Shown here: positions 1 through 10,366 of the stretch, piece after piece
Layout of the letters: each line of letters opens with the position of its first letter
Position numbering within the stretch: position 1 is the stretch's first letter
From: an uncultured Tateyamaria sp.
GTDB lineage: Bacteria; Pseudomonadota; Alphaproteobacteria; Rhodobacterales; Rhodobacteraceae
Assembly (NCBI GenBank): GCA_905480645.1
Contig: CAJQRC010000021.1
Span: forward strand, 124,001-188,000
Length of the DNA stretch: 64,000 nt
Direction: 5' to 3'
Notes under the pieces: model-generated
What the model was told of the DNA's origin: nothing
Seen by the model: only the letters and a program-made list of their open reading frames with translations
Database searches by the model: none
Position numbers and translations under genes: made by a program

Positions 1-353
1 ATGATAGGGGCAATGATAGGCTCCATGGTATAAATTACACCTTCATCAGCCGCCACTTTAGCTGATACAGTTCTCCAGCTAAGAAGAGCTGCTATGGCCG
101 CTTGAACAATGAAATAGGTGAACAAGTACCAGGCACCTTCTAGACCATTTATTAATAATATTATATGCATAATCACTGCAGATGCTGCAAATGCGCTGAC
201 AAAACCTCCAATAATTGTGCCAGTTCTGCTAATTTTGAACTTTCCGTAAAAGGCTTCAATACCAAAAGACATTTGATATGCATACATTGCCCAGCCTAAA
301 GTCAATGCAATAAATACTATTAAGTTTAATATACCACCAAAGTTTTCAACCAT
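1..353 (-). CDS. Hypothetical membrane protein, cut by the left window edge
   Basis: The reading frame is open from an ATG at 353 to the window edge, giving 117 residues with no stop. It starts MVENFGGILNLIVFIAL and has three hydrophobic stretches, at about residues 7-25, 45-68 and 73-92, so it is very likely an inner-membrane protein. An AGGAGA ribosome binding site lies about five bases upstream of the ATG. I do not recognise the family. The C-terminal part is outside the window, so the full length and number of membrane segments are unknown. Confidence 0.6.
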   Translation of the reverse strand, partial: MVENFGGILNLIVFIALTLGWAMYAYQMSFGIEAFYGKFKISRTGTIIGGFVSAFAASAVIMHIILLINGLEGAWYLFTYFIVQAAIAALLSWRTVSAKVAADEGVIYTMEPIIAPI

Positions 354-1158
354 TTCTCTCTCCTACTTTTCAATGTCAGGAGACATGTGAGAATGCGACA
401 CGTCAAGAGTTAATACCATCAGCCAACACATTCATCATTAGTAAATTGACGAATGGTGAAAGTCTGTTGTCGAGCTAATGAATTTAGTTTCAATAGAAAT
501 AAAGAATATATCTTTTTGATCTTTTTAATAAATAACATAAGTTGGTTTTACTCTAATTTTATAGGTTTTTGACAATTATATACTGTAAGGTGGGAGTGGT
601 TGCAGAGACTCTTTAAGAGATTATGCTCTGCAATGATATTAACTTTCAAGATTAAATTCCTCGAATAAGATTGAAGTTCCAGCTTTCAAAAAAGTTGCTG
701 ATGGTGAGGGCTAGTGCTCAATTCGGTATTTTTTCAAGACGCTTGATTAAACTTTTATATTTAATTTGCAACGTCGTATAAATTCATCAATGGTATAACT
801 CAACTTTCTGGTATGTCTGAACGCTTAGATAATTGTCTAATACTCATTGAAATTGGAAATGTACCAGACTGGGAATCCTAGGCTTTATTTAAATAACAGG
901 CTTACGGGATCTTAACCGTTCTGCTCAAATCTGTAGCGCAATGTGGTCAAGAAAGACTGGCCTCCTTGTAGATTATATTGGGCTACATGACTGATGGTTG
1001 TTGATGATCACACACCAATTCAAAACGCGACCCTCATCGTGGAGTTCTGTAATTATTCCACAAAATTTAAATTTTTGAGTTGTTAGCGCTGAAAAGTCAA
1101 ATTTGAAGTTGCAGTTCGCAGCGCTCTTTTCCGGAGACCACGAACTGATATAGAATAT
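354..1158. other. Long non-coding gap, no gene recognised
   Basis: About 800 bases between the edge membrane gene and the end of glyA. All frames are broken by stops and I find no tRNA, riboswitch or repeat that I can name. The part at about 895-1030 is less AT-rich than its surroundings and may be decayed coding sequence, but no protein family is readable in it. The start of the edge gene must have its promoter here. Confidence 0.4.
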
Positions 1159-2454
1159 TTAGTATAGAGGGAAGTCAGCACACATTGCAGTAACTTCAGC
1201 TTTTACTTTTTCTTCTACAGCGGCGTTACCATTTTCACCATTTGCCGCCAGACCATCCACTACCTCCACAATCCAATCAGCAATTTGACGAAACTCTTTC
1301 TCACCAAAGCCGCGCGTTGTCCCTGCAGGTGAGCCGAGGCGAATACCTGAAGTGACCGCTGGTTTTTCTGGATCAAACGGTACTCCATTCTTGTTAGTGG
1401 TAATATTGGCGCGCTCCAAGGCTTTCTCAGTTTCATTACCCTTCACGTTCTTTGGACGTAAATCTACTAATACAACGTGAGTGTCTGTACCGTGCGTAAC
1501 TGTGTCTAAACCGCCTTTTATAAGTTGATCGGACAAAGCTTGTGCATTGGAAATAACTCGCTTGATGTAGTCTTTGAAATCTGGACGCAATGCTTCTCCA
1601 AAAGCTACCGCCTTGGCTGCGATTACATGCATTAATGGTCCGCCTTGGATACCAGGAAAAATAGCAGAATTCACTTTTTTTGCAATTGTCTCATCATTTG
1701 TGAGGATCATGCCACCTCGTGGGCCTCGGAGGGTTTTGTGAGTTGTGGTGGTCGCAACATGTGCATGTGGAAAGGGAGATGGGTGCTCCCCTCCCGCTAT
1801 CAGTCCAGCAAAGTGGGCCATGTCGACGTGTAGATATGCACCAACCATATCAGCAATCTGTCGCATGCGTGCAAAATCAATTTGGCGGGGAATTGCACTT
1901 CCACCAGCTATCAGTAGTTTTGGTTGATGCTCTTTAGCTAATGACTCAACCTGATCGTAGTCCAATAAATTGTCTTGGCGACGTACACCATATTGAATTG
2001 CGTTGAACCATTTTCCTGATTGGTTTGGTTTGGCACCGTGGGTCAAGTGGCCACCAGCATCAAGGCTCATACCTAAGATTGTGTCGCCAGGTGTAATTAG
2101 TGCCTGCATCACACCTTGGTTCGCCTGGCTGCCTGAGTTAGGTTGGACGTTTGCAAAACTACATCTAAAAAGCTCGCACGCACGCTCAATGGCAAGGTTT
2201 TCGGCAATGTCAACGTACTGGCATCCACCATAATAGCGCCGTCCTGAGTAACCTTCGGCATATTTATTGGTCATGACTGAGCCTTGTGCCTCCATTACCG
2301 CTTTAGATACGATATTTTCGCTTGCGATTAATTCAATTTCGTTACGTTGGCGCCCAAGCTCAAGATCAATTGCCTTTGCAATTTCAGGGTCTGAGGAGGA
2401 AAGATTTTCAGAGAAAAAATCATTGGTTTTCATGTAACGTATATGGTTGTTCAT
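1159..2454 (-). CDS. glyA: Serine hydroxymethyltransferase
   Basis: GlyA is a cytosolic PLP enzyme that interconverts glycine plus 5,10-methylene-tetrahydrofolate and serine. In the serine cycle it is the entry point for C1 carbon. The 431-residue protein has the family length and shows [10 protein letters not shown] near the N-terminus, [14 protein letters not shown], and the PLP-lysine motif [14 protein letters not shown] at about residue 235. The start at 2454 has an AGGA site about ten bases upstream; a second ATG at 2433 (MKTNDFF) is the more usual family start and cannot be excluded. It is the last gene of the leftward serine-cycle block, 17 bases after ppc. Its position there suggests a role in C1 assimilation as well as ordinary glycine synthesis; a second glyA elsewhere in the genome is possible. 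Confidence 0.95.
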   Translation of the reverse strand: MNNHIRYMKTNDFFSENLSSSDPEIAKAIDLELGRQRNEIELIASENIVSKAVMEAQGSVMTNKYAEGYSGRRYYGGCQYVDIAENLAIERACELFRCSFANVQPNSGSQANQGVMQALITPGDTILGMSLDAGGHLTHGAKPNQSGKWFNAIQYGVRRQDNLLDYDQVESLAKEHQPKLLIAGGSAIPRQIDFARMRQIADMVGAYLHVDMAHFAGLIAGGEHPSPFPHAHVATTTTHKTLRGPRGGMILTNDETIAKKVNSAIFPGIQGGPLMHVIAAKAVAFGEALRPDFKDYIKRVISNAQALSDQLIKGGLDTVTHGTDTHVVLVDLRPKNVKGNETEKALERANITTNKNGVPFDPEKPAVTSGIRLGSPAGTTRGFGEKEFRQIADWIVEVVDGLAANGENGNAAVEEKVKAEVTAMCADFPLY

Positions 2455-2471
2455 TTTACTTATCCTTATGG

Positions 2472-5102
2472 CTAACCTGTCCAGCCAAGTCCGGCTGATA
2501 TTGTGTTCATGGATTGAAGGAGTGGAATTAAATCGCGCTTTTTGCCATCATGACGTGCACTCCTGAGAAGTGTAACTTGTAGGGCGTGCACATGGTCAAT
2601 GTCTGAGCGAATTCGCTCAAACCGTGCTTGAAATTTTGGAAATCTTGCCCCTAAACAGGAGGATCCAGTTAAAAAACGAATTCCATCGCACGCTCTATTG
2701 TATTCGTCTGAAACTAAATTAAAAATGCGCGTCCGGGTATCTTTATTTGTTACTAAAGAAGCATAATCAGCGGCAATCGTAATATCCGTTTGAAATAATG
2801 ATTTTTCAACTTCGTCAACAATTAATCGGAAAAGATCTGATTGGCTAAACATATCGTGTAAGACTAGGCGACCTTGATCTCCCCGAAACTTAAGGAAGCT
2901 TTCTATTGCAGAGCCAAAACCATACCAGCCTGTAATTAAATGACGGTTTTGAGACCAAGCGAATACCCATGGAATAGCGCGTAAGTCTGAAAGGTTCGTG
3001 ACACCGAAACGACGAGAAGGACGGGAGCCTATTTTGAGATAGGCAAGCTCTTCAACTGGGCTTGCCTGTTGAAAATAATCTACGAAACAATCACTGTTTA
3101 ATAAAGCGCTATAGGCTGTTTGTGACAGACCAGAAAGTGCTTCGAAAGCGCTTTCAAATTCTGGTGAGACATGATCATTTGTTACTTTGGTTGTGTGAAG
3201 AAGAGCGCTAGCAGCTAGAAGTTCTATTTGGGCAGTTGCTGTACCTCGGTTCGCGTATTTGGCCGAGACGACCTCACCTTGTTCAGTTGTCCTCATCATA
3301 CCTTCTATGGTGCCTTCGGGCTGCGCAGAAATGGCTCTTCCTGTTGGTGCCCCGCCACGACTGACTGACCCACCGCGTCCATGAAAAAATGCGGGTTTCA
3401 TGTTAAATGATCTCAGGGTTTGTAAAATATTTCTTTGAGCGCTGTGTAATTCCCATGTTGAACAGATAAAGCCGCCATCTTTATTGCTATCAGAATATCC
3501 AAGCATAATTTCCATGCGGCGACCTCGTGAGTTAAGACTGCGGCGTACCAAGGGTACTTCTATTAGGTCTGCCAAAATTCGAGGAGCATTACGTAAGTCC
3601 TCGATAGTCTCGAACAACGGTACAATCTGAATATCTAAAGTCTCAGTCCCGAAACCGGCATATCGCGCCAGAAGATACACGCCCAGAAGATCATCTGTTG
3701 AACGTGTCATTGAGAGAATGAAAGGGCCAATCGCGTTAGGGTCGGTGCTGTGACGCGTACAGTTTTGCAGTTCAAGCAGGTTTAGTAATTCACGCGCTTC
3801 TGGCTTAAGTGGACATAGAGCCATATTTGGTAATATTGGATTTGCTAATTCGTGACGCAGGCGGTTGGACCACTCCTGTGTTCCATATTCAGGTTTTGGT
3901 TCATTAGACGTTGACCAGATATCCTCAAGTGCTCGCGTGGTGACTGATGAATTTTGGCGGATATCAAGGGTTGTTGTGCGAAATCCAAAAATTTGTGCAC
4001 GGCGTAGGATTGGTCGTATGTAGAGCTTGGCAATCAAATCAGCATCTATGGAATATAGAGCTGATTCTATTGTGATTAGATCAGCCTCATATCTGCTGAC
4101 ATTAGCATAACCTTCATTTTTTAGCACATTTGAAATGGAAGTTAGAGCCTGACGGATTGGCTCTCCTTGATTTCTAGTACTGTTACCATTGCGTTCTATA
4201 ATTGCTTTAATTCGCGTATGATGTGGTTCTGGAAATACCATAATATTTTGGCTCACACTGAGATGTGCGGCTGCTTTGTCAATGTCACTGATATGCCGAG
4301 AGACAGCTGTATCTTTGCCACGCCTTAGGGCAAGCTTTGTAATATCGCATGTTACATTTGGATTACCGTCACGATCACCACCAATCCAGCTGTGAAACTT
4401 TATGTCAGGCCTTGCATCTATTACTTTTCCAAAGTGACGGTGAGTAGCTTGGTCAAAGCTATCGTAAACTTGCGGGACTGCATCAAAAAGGCTGTCACGA
4501 AAGAACTGCAGTCCCCATTCAATCTCATCAGGTAAGGTAGGGCGGGCAAGACGTAATTCGCCCGTCATCCAGAGAAGGTCTATCTCAGATTCAAGTTTAG
4601 TTAGCAGCAATGAGCGTTCGTTTGGGGTCCAACGATCAGCCTCAAGAGTTGCCAGATTACGATAAATTCTGCGGTGTATTTCCAATACTGTGACACGTTT
4701 AGCTTCAGTAGGATGGGCTGTAATTGTTGGACCCACTGATAACTTTTCTGCAATTTTAGCGAAGGCATCTATATCCGGTGCTATCGATTCCAGTGCTTTG
4801 GCAAAACTTCCAGACACACTCGTGGCGCCGCATTCACTTTCAATCAAGCGATTACTGCGTGCGTCTGCATTCTCATTAATTATACCTAACAACTGAAACC
4901 AAATGTTTAGTGCTTGTAGGAAAGGCGTTGCATCTTGTCCGGAAGGCAATGCAATTGACACAGGCGCATCAATCCATACAGCAACTTGTGGCGCTCGGCG
5001 TTCTAATACTTTTCGCCATAGTAGTCGCAACTGAGTACGTAATTTATTTGCGTACAAGTCTTGTGCTTGAATATTATTGCTTCTGCTCAAAGCTGAACTC
5101 AT
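2472..5102 (-). CDS. ppc: Phosphoenolpyruvate carboxylase
   Basis: PEPC carboxylates phosphoenolpyruvate with bicarbonate to oxaloacetate. In the serine cycle this is the CO2-fixing step that leads to malate. The protein of about 876 residues carries the signature [11 protein letters not shown], the site [11 protein letters not shown] and the glycine-rich [18 protein letters not shown]. The usual C-terminal QNTG is replaced by an ending in GLGWTG, a divergence from the textbook family. An in-frame TTG lies just upstream at 5105, but the ATG at 5102 overlaps the hprA stop codon by one base (TGATG), which points to translational coupling and decides the start. It lies between hprA and glyA in the serine-cycle block. 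Confidence 0.95.
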   Translation of the reverse strand: MSSALSRSNNIQAQDLYANKLRTQLRLLWRKVLERRAPQVAVWIDAPVSIALPSGQDATPFLQALNIWFQLLGIINENADARSNRLIESECGATSVSGSFAKALESIAPDIDAFAKIAEKLSVGPTITAHPTEAKRVTVLEIHRRIYRNLATLEADRWTPNERSLLLTKLESEIDLLWMTGELRLARPTLPDEIEWGLQFFRDSLFDAVPQVYDSFDQATHRHFGKVIDARPDIKFHSWIGGDRDGNPNVTCDITKLALRRGKDTAVSRHISDIDKAAAHLSVSQNIMVFPEPHHTRIKAIIERNGNSTRNQGEPIRQALTSISNVLKNEGYANVSRYEADLITIESALYSIDADLIAKLYIRPILRRAQIFGFRTTTLDIRQNSSVTTRALEDIWSTSNEPKPEYGTQEWSNRLRHELANPILPNMALCPLKPEARELLNLLELQNCTRHSTDPNAIGPFILSMTRSTDDLLGVYLLARYAGFGTETLDIQIVPLFETIEDLRNAPRILADLIEVPLVRRSLNSRGRRMEIMLGYSDSNKDGGFICSTWELHSAQRNILQTLRSFNMKPAFFHGRGGSVSRGGAPTGRAISAQPEGTIEGMMRTTEQGEVVSAKYANRGTATAQIELLAASALLHTTKVTNDHVSPEFESAFEALSGLSQTAYSALLNSDCFVDYFQQASPVEELAYLKIGSRPSRRFGVTNLSDLRAIPWVFAWSQNRHLITGWYGFGSAIESFLKFRGDQGRLVLHDMFSQSDLFRLIVDEVEKSLFQTDITIAADYASLVTNKDTRTRIFNLVSDEYNRACDGIRFLTGSSCLGARFPKFQARFERIRSDIDHVHALQVTLLRSARHDGKKRDLIPLLQSMNTISAGLGWTG

Positions 5103-6073
5103 CAAATCACACGATCTCGCGGATCACGTCCTTCGAAGAAGTCTTTTAGGTTGTCTAAGACTCGGAAGCCCATTGCCTCACGCGCTTCGCGTGTGGCGCT
5201 ACCTAAGTGAGGAAGCATTACTAACTTATCGCAATGGTATAAATCTGGTGCAATATGCGGCTCTCCGTCAAAAACATCTAAACCGGCACCGCCAATGGTC
5301 TCAAATGTTAATGCTTGAACAAGTGCACGCTCATCAATGACTTTGCCTTGGGCTGTGTTTATTAAGAAAGCATTAGGCTTCATCAGCCCCAGCCTTTTGG
5401 CATTTATCAAGTGACGGTTTTTGCCATCGCCTGAACAGTGCAAGGACACAAAATCACACTGTGGCAGCAATTCTTCTAGATTTTCCGCCTGTATAGCGTC
5501 AAATTCAGCTAAAACTTTAGAGCATAATGGACTACAATTTTGTACAATAATTTTCATTCCAAACCCATGGTGCGCTCGGCGTGCCACCTCTCGACCAATA
5601 CGACCAAAACCAACTATGCCGAGTGTTTTGCCGCTTACTTTGGTACCAATAAGGTGGGTTGGGTGCCAACCTGTCCATGCGCCTGCACGCACTTCACGTT
5701 CGCCTTCGCTAGCCCGCCGTGAAGTCATCAACATAAGTGTCATAGCGACATCAGCAGTGCATTCGGATAGGATGTCAGGTGTGTTGGTGACAGTGACACC
5801 TAAGCGCTGTACAGAGGCCTCACAGATATGGCTGTAACCAATCCCGTAGTTACCTAAAATTTTAGTTCGAGCCTTGTTGACGTCAAATACCTCAGAGCCT
5901 AGTTTATCGGTTACCGTAGGCAGTACTGCATCAAAATTTTTGATTGCTTCACGAAACTCAGACGCATTCAGCGGTTTGTCACCTAAATTAAAAACTGCAT
6001 TAAAATCACGAGCTAATTGATGTTCTACAATTTCAGGCCAACGACGCGTAACAAAAATTGAAGGTTTTACCAT
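5102..6073 (-). CDS. hprA: D-2-hydroxyacid dehydrogenase, probable hydroxypyruvate reductase with altered catalytic site
   Basis: Context suggests NAD(P)H-dependent reduction of hydroxypyruvate to D-glycerate, the third serine-cycle step. The 323-residue protein has the Rossmann motif GIVGFGRIGRE, the catalytic-Glu region DVFDGEP and the catalytic-His region MLPHLGSAT. The catalytic arginine of this family, normally in NTARG, is glutamine here (NTAQGKVID, residue 242, codon CAA read from 5350-5348). The enzyme is also quite unlike Methylobacterium HprA at the N-terminus. It is coupled to its neighbours: its ATG overlaps the mtkB stop by one base and its stop overlaps the ppc start by one base. 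The family is certain; the substrate rests on context and activity is open because of the Arg-to-Gln change. Confidence 0.8.
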   Translation of the reverse strand: MVKPSIFVTRRWPEIVEHQLARDFNAVFNLGDKPLNASEFREAIKNFDAVLPTVTDKLGSEVFDVNKARTKILGNYGIGYSHICEASVQRLGVTVTNTPDILSECTADVAMTLMLMTSRRASEGEREVRAGAWTGWHPTHLIGTKVSGKTLGIVGFGRIGREVARRAHHGFGMKIIVQNCSPLCSKVLAEFDAIQAENLEELLPQCDFVSLHCSGDGKNRHLINAKRLGLMKPNAFLINTAQGKVIDERALVQALTFETIGGAGLDVFDGEPHIAPDLYHCDKLVMLPHLGSATREAREAMGFRVLDNLKDFFEGRDPRDRVI

Positions 6074-6963
6074 TACGCAGCCTTTCCAAGAATTTTTGCA
6101 ATGGTCTCACCGATTACAGCTGGGTTTTCAGCGACGGTTACGCCAGCAGCAGTGAGGATTTCGACTTTTTCTGATGCACTTTCACCAAAAGCCGAGATGA
6201 TGGCACCAGCGTGCCCCATGGTCCGCCCTTTTGGAGCTGTCAGGCCAGCAACATAGGCTACAACTGGCTTGGTTAAATTTTCTTTTATGTAGGCGGCTGC
6301 TTCAGCTTCTTGTGGACCGCCAATTTCTCCAATCATGCATATTATTTCAGTATCTTGGTCAGCCTCAAATTGTGCCAAAATATCTTTAAAGGAAGATCCG
6401 TTAATGGGGTCTCCACCGATACCCACACTGGTTGACACACCAATGCCATAGTTTTTAAGTTGTGCGGCTGCTTCATATCCTAAAGTTCCTGAGCGCCCGA
6501 TAATCCCGACATTACCTGGAAGGTAGATGTGGCTTGGCATTATCCCTAGCATGGCTTTTCCTGGGCTGATTGTACCAGCACAATTAGGGCCGGTAAGGAC
6601 CATGCGGCGTTCTTTCGGGTAGCGCATCATATAACGCTTAACACGGATCATATCCTGAGCTGGGATGCCATCGGTGATACAAACACAGTAGCTGATCCCA
6701 CCATCAGCGGCTTCCATAATTGAATCTGCAGCAAAAGGCGGGGGGACAAACACTAATGAAGCTTTTGCACCTGTGGCTAGAACAGCATCTTTTACTGTAT
6801 CAAAAACGGGAACACCTTCAACAGTCTCTCCGGCCTTGCCAGGTACAACTCCAGCAACAACATTTGTACCATACTCTAACATATCTTTAGTGTGGAACCG
6901 AGCCATTCGGCCGGTAATTCCTTGAACTACTACTGGTGTATCGCGATCTAAGTAGATACTCAT
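6073..6963 (-). CDS. mtkB: Malate--CoA ligase, alpha subunit (malate thiokinase)
   Basis: This subunit binds CoA and carries the phospho-histidine of the ATP-dependent ligase that makes malyl-CoA from malate. At 296 residues it has the same length as Methylobacterium MtkB and shares long stretches with it, such as [23 protein letters not shown]-like [24 protein letters not shown]-like [13 protein letters not shown] and [14 protein letters not shown]. The catalytic His lies in [13 protein letters not shown]. These features favour malate thiokinase over housekeeping succinyl-CoA synthetase (SucD), as does its place beside ppc, hprA and the aminotransferase. It overlaps mtkA by four bases (ATGA) and hprA by one. 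Confidence 0.9.
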   Translation of the reverse strand: MSIYLDRDTPVVVQGITGRMARFHTKDMLEYGTNVVAGVVPGKAGETVEGVPVFDTVKDAVLATGAKASLVFVPPPFAADSIMEAADGGISYCVCITDGIPAQDMIRVKRYMMRYPKERRMVLTGPNCAGTISPGKAMLGIMPSHIYLPGNVGIIGRSGTLGYEAAAQLKNYGIGVSTSVGIGGDPINGSSFKDILAQFEADQDTEIICMIGEIGGPQEAEAAAYIKENLTKPVVAYVAGLTAPKGRTMGHAGAIISAFGESASEKVEILTAAGVTVAENPAVIGETIAKILGKAA

Positions 6964-8159
6964 TTTTCCACCCTTACTTTGGTGCCTTGTGCGAGATCAC
7001 TTTGCCACGCTCCCACCGCGCGCTCTGCAGCTTCGACAAGAGTAGTAGCGCGAATGATAGGCAGTCCAGACTTCGCAAGAATTTTTTGACCTTCTTCCAC
7101 GTTTGTTCCGGCCAAGCGGACTATTACCGGTACGTCGACTTCAACCTCTTTCAACGCGGCCACTACTCCCTCTGCAACCCAATCGCAGCGGTTGATGCCC
7201 GCAAATATGTTTACTAATACCGCCTGTACATTGTTGTCAGACATCACAAGCCGAAAAGCTTTTGCTACTCTTTCAGGTGTGGCGCCGCCTCCAATATCTA
7301 AAAAGTTAGCAGGCTCGCCTCCAGCTAGTTTGATTGTATCCATTGTTGCCATGGCAAGCCCTGCACCGTTTACAATACAGCCAATATTACCATCGAGACC
7401 AACGTAGCTGAGACCTCTGTCGGCGGCGCGGCTCTCGCGAGGGTCTTCTTGTGACTTGTCGCGTAACTCTGAGATTTGAGGGTGCCGGAATAGGGCATTG
7501 TCATCGAAGGTCATTTTAGCATCAAGGGCTAAAACTCTTTGATCACCCGTAATTACCAGCGGGTTTATCTCGACCATTGTTGCATCAAGTTCAGTGAATG
7601 CGCGGTAACAGCCTTTCAAGGTACGTACCATCTGGGCGCTCAAACTAGGCGCTAGGCCCAGTTTGAAAGCAATTTCTCGGCACTGGAATTCCTGCAATCC
7701 TACTGCGGGTTCAACTGTTGAACGCACAATGCTTTCTGGACGTTCTGCAGAAATATCTTCAATCTCCATTCCACCTTCGCCGGAAGCTACAATCATTATG
7801 CGTTGACTTGATCGGTCGAGAACAAAACCGAGATAGATTTCGCGATCAATTACTACAGCGCTTTCTACATAGACCCGGTAAATACCTTTGCCTTCCGGGC
7901 TTGTCTGATGGGTAACCAATTTGCGTCCGAACATACCTTCACAAGCACTTTGGATTTCAATGTCGTTACCACACAGTTTGACGCCTCCGGCTTTGCCTCG
8001 TCCTCCAGCGTGGACCTGTGCTTTTACAATCCATTTATCACCACCAAGCTCGCGGGCACGATATGAAGCCTGTTCTGGGCTGTACGCTAGTGCGCCCGGA
8101 GGCACTTCAACTCCGAAGTTTGAAAGTAATTCTTTTGCCTGATACTCGTGAATATCCAT
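6960..8159 (-). CDS. mtkA: Malate--CoA ligase, beta subunit (malate thiokinase)
   Basis: Nucleotide-binding and malate-binding subunit of malate thiokinase. The 399-residue protein starts [12 protein letters not shown], as do all SucC/MtkA proteins, followed by an ATP-grasp domain ([15 protein letters not shown]), the metal-binding region EINPLV at about residue 205 and the C-terminal flavodoxin-like domain ([23 protein letters not shown]). Pairing with mtkB and location in the serine-cycle block support malate rather than succinate as substrate. The start has the downstream end of the aminotransferase gene nine bases upstream, so they are probably one transcript. A canonical sucCD pair would be expected elsewhere in the genome. 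Confidence 0.9.
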   Translation of the reverse strand: MDIHEYQAKELLSNFGVEVPPGALAYSPEQASYRARELGGDKWIVKAQVHAGGRGKAGGVKLCGNDIEIQSACEGMFGRKLVTHQTSPEGKGIYRVYVESAVVIDREIYLGFVLDRSSQRIMIVASGEGGMEIEDISAERPESIVRSTVEPAVGLQEFQCREIAFKLGLAPSLSAQMVRTLKGCYRAFTELDATMVEINPLVITGDQRVLALDAKMTFDDNALFRHPQISELRDKSQEDPRESRAADRGLSYVGLDGNIGCIVNGAGLAMATMDTIKLAGGEPANFLDIGGGATPERVAKAFRLVMSDNNVQAVLVNIFAGINRCDWVAEGVVAALKEVEVDVPVIVRLAGTNVEEGQKILAKSGLPIIRATTLVEAAERAVGAWQSDLAQGTKVRVEK

Positions 8160-8168
8160 GGCATATTC

Positions 8169-9413
8169 CTATTCTGCAGCAACAGCGATTGAGTAATGAC
8201 GATCTAAAACTGCGTCGATATTTCTCTGGTCAACTTCACCACCCATGTCGCGAATTGCTTGAGCGAAACGATTGATGATATCGCTTATTGCAGCTGGGGT
8301 CAGTAAATTTAAAATCCCGATCCGAACTTGAACTGGTGTAGATAATGTCGGCCAGATACCAAAACCAACTGACCGGCAGTTCTGGACCATCTCCATCTCA
8401 CGTCCGGCCAAATCTTTTGGAAGGTTCAAAACAATGAGACTCGTCATGTTAGATGTTACATGGCAACCCATTGCTTGGACAGCTTCTCGCAAAACTGCTT
8501 CATGCCTTGAGTATTCCTTAGCACGTTTTGCAACAGTTTGTTCGAGCGTAATGCGTAACGATTCGTGAAAAGCTGCCACTGCGTAAGCTGAATGCGTGCG
8601 GTGATAAGTGCCCTTTTCAATATCATTTCCTTCAACAATACCCCAGTGCCGTGCTTCGAGGATTGGATGATGCACAAAACTTCGTGTGCCACATTTTTTT
8701 AACACTTCAATGTAGGAATCTGTGAAACTGACTGGCGCGTAGGTGAGTGGAAGACAGCATATACCTTTCTGTGGGCACGACGCCCAAGCGACAACTCCGG
8801 GGAAGTCATCTATGCTGAAATTCTCAACCCCAAGTGATGAAACGGCGTCTGCTAAACCCATTGCTCCGTGACGCTCACAAGCGTCAGAAAACCCTTGAAT
8901 GTCATTAATGCGTCCGGACCCAGTTTCCCAATGTGCCATAAAAGCCCACTTGGGTTTGTGTTTTGCCAGTGCAGCTTCGACAACATCACCACTAACTGAC
9001 TCACCGTGCGGAACTTCTATAACGGTCACGCTGGCTGCAGTCGGATTTAAGCTATTTAGCGCCAACTCGTCCAAGGTTGCGCATTTCATACGAATGGTGA
9101 GTGCATCAATACCAGAAAAGGTGCCGTTTGAGAAAGCAACTACTTTATCGTTAGGTTGGACGGCAGCAAACATCATGTCAAGGCCACTCCAACCAGTGCC
9201 GGCAACACCAAAAGTGTGAATATTTTTCGTACCCCAGACCTCGCGCAACATCTTTTTTGCCTCGGTCATTCCACGGAGTACGTCAGGTTGCATGTGATCA
9301 GCGACACCTGCGTTTGAAAACGCAGCTAGCACTCTCGGGTCCGTGTTACCAGGACCTGGTCCGGCCGCTATGGTGTGGGGAATTTCGAGTTTTGAAAATA
9401 TTTCAGTCGACAT
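8169..9413 (-). CDS. sga: Class V aminotransferase, probable serine--glyoxylate aminotransferase
   Basis: Proposed to transfer the amino group of serine to glyoxylate, giving hydroxypyruvate and glycine and closing the serine cycle. The 414-residue protein is a PLP class V aminotransferase: N-terminal AAGPGPGNTDPRVL, FGVAGTGWSGLD (usually SGTG), DAVSSLGVENF and the PLP-lysine site SCPQKGICCLP (usually SQKGLMLP). It is clearly diverged from Methylobacterium SgaA. It is the first gene of the leftward operon, with GAGGA about eight bases upstream of its ATG, and a 17-bp perfect inverted repeat lies 19 bases further upstream. Family is certain; alanine- or aspartate-glyoxylate activity is possible, but context favours serine. 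Confidence 0.8.
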   Translation of the reverse strand: MSTEIFSKLEIPHTIAAGPGPGNTDPRVLAAFSNAGVADHMQPDVLRGMTEAKKMLREVWGTKNIHTFGVAGTGWSGLDMMFAAVQPNDKVVAFSNGTFSGIDALTIRMKCATLDELALNSLNPTAASVTVIEVPHGESVSGDVVEAALAKHKPKWAFMAHWETGSGRINDIQGFSDACERHGAMGLADAVSSLGVENFSIDDFPGVVAWASCPQKGICCLPLTYAPVSFTDSYIEVLKKCGTRSFVHHPILEARHWGIVEGNDIEKGTYHRTHSAYAVAAFHESLRITLEQTVAKRAKEYSRHEAVLREAVQAMGCHVTSNMTSLIVLNLPKDLAGREMEMVQNCRSVGFGIWPTLSTPVQVRIGILNLLTPAAISDIINRFAQAIRDMGGEVDQRNIDAVLDRHYSIAVAAE

Positions 9414-9431
9414 AAACTAATCCTCTACGTG

Positions 9432-9448
9432 ATCACAGAAATTGTGAT
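9432..9448. promoter_or_regulatory. Perfect inverted repeat, candidate operator for the serine-cycle operon
   Basis: The sequence reads ATCACA-gaaat-TGTGAT, with two perfect 6-base arms and a 5-base spacer. It lies 19-35 bases upstream of the aminotransferase ATG, in the divergent region shared with the LuxR-type regulator gene. Position and symmetry fit a binding site for a dimeric regulator. Which protein binds is unknown; the adjacent regulator is the obvious candidate by context only. As RNA it could also fold as a short stem. Confidence 0.4.
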
Positions 9449-9632
9449 ATCTGAGATACCGCAGTTGAGAAGTCTTACAACATCCGTTACTCCTGCTTTC
9501 GGGTAGCTAAATTGGTAGTAAAAAAACCACCCATAAGGGTAGAAAAAGGAAAATATCATAAAACTTTAACTACCTAAAAGTATGTAAAAGTGAAATTTAC
9601 CGTTTATTTACAAATGGTTGGGAAATTTTAAA

Positions 9633-10250
9633 ATGATTGATATTATTCTTGCTGATGGTAATCCGCTCGTTTTGTCAGCAATGTCTGAGATCTTTGAGCG
9701 TGATCCAAGGTTTTCTTTGGTTGCTACTTCGGCAACTGCGGAAGGGTTTCTTGGAACTGTAATGCGCGTTCCAGTTCAAATTGGTGTGATTGATTGGAAT
9801 TTACCGGCCCTTGGGGGCGCAAAGTTGATTGAAGTTTTGCGTGAGCAAGACAACGCACCACGCCTTGTAGTCTATGGTCACGATGCTAGAGATCTTCCAC
9901 GCCTTGCAATGACTGCTGGCGCTGCGGGATTTGCATCTCGTGCTGGTGATGTAGACAGTTTACTCACATGTTGTGCTGAAGTTGCGGCAGGTAAAATGGT
10001 TTTTCCATTTGTTGATGTACGGGAGTTGCAAAGCAATCCAATTCACAGCCTTTCTGGTAAAGAACGTGTAATGCTGGAAGCTCTGTCAAAGGGGTTGACA
10101 AATCGAGAGCTTGCAAAGGAATTGGGAATTACAATAAATACAGTCAAATTTCACTTGTCTAACCTTTACGATAAACTGTCGGTTCGAAACCGGGCTCAAG
10201 CTATTGCGTTCTATTACTCCAGTCGCATTGCGAGTGAGCCAGAGCCCTAA
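9633..10250 (+). CDS. LuxR/NarL-type response regulator with a degraded receiver
   Basis: A predicted cytosolic DNA-binding protein of 205 residues from the ATG at 9633, which has a GGGA site about ten bases upstream; an in-frame TTG at 9618 would add five residues. The N-terminal half is a receiver-like domain with the phospho-acceptor kept (Asp54 in IDWNLP). The second acidic residue is Gly (ADG), the usual Thr/Ser is replaced in VVYGHD, and the conserved Lys is replaced in FASRAG. The C-terminal half is a GerE/LuxR helix-turn-helix with GLTNRELAKELGITINTVKFHLSNLY. It lies between the leftward serine-cycle operon and mcl, so it is the likely local regulator. No histidine kinase is in the window. 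Confidence 0.85.
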   Translation: MIDIILADGNPLVLSAMSEIFERDPRFSLVATSATAEGFLGTVMRVPVQIGVIDWNLPALGGAKLIEVLREQDNAPRLVVYGHDARDLPRLAMTAGAAGFASRAGDVDSLLTCCAEVAAGKMVFPFVDVRELQSNPIHSLSGKERVMLEALSKGLTNRELAKELGITINTVKFHLSNLYDKLSVRNRAQAIAFYYSSRIASEPEP

Positions 10251-10366
10251 CAATCTTATTTCATTTTTCTCCAATTATGCGCAATTAAATTTCTTGACTT
10301 TATGAATTTTTGTTCGTTTCTCTGAGCGCCATGCCATAAGACCAAACAAATAAGGAGCGGTCAAAA

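Noticed and set aside
6073-8159. Housekeeping succinyl-CoA synthetase sucCD
   Set aside because: Residue patterns and length of the alpha subunit match malate thiokinase, and the neighbours are serine-cycle genes.
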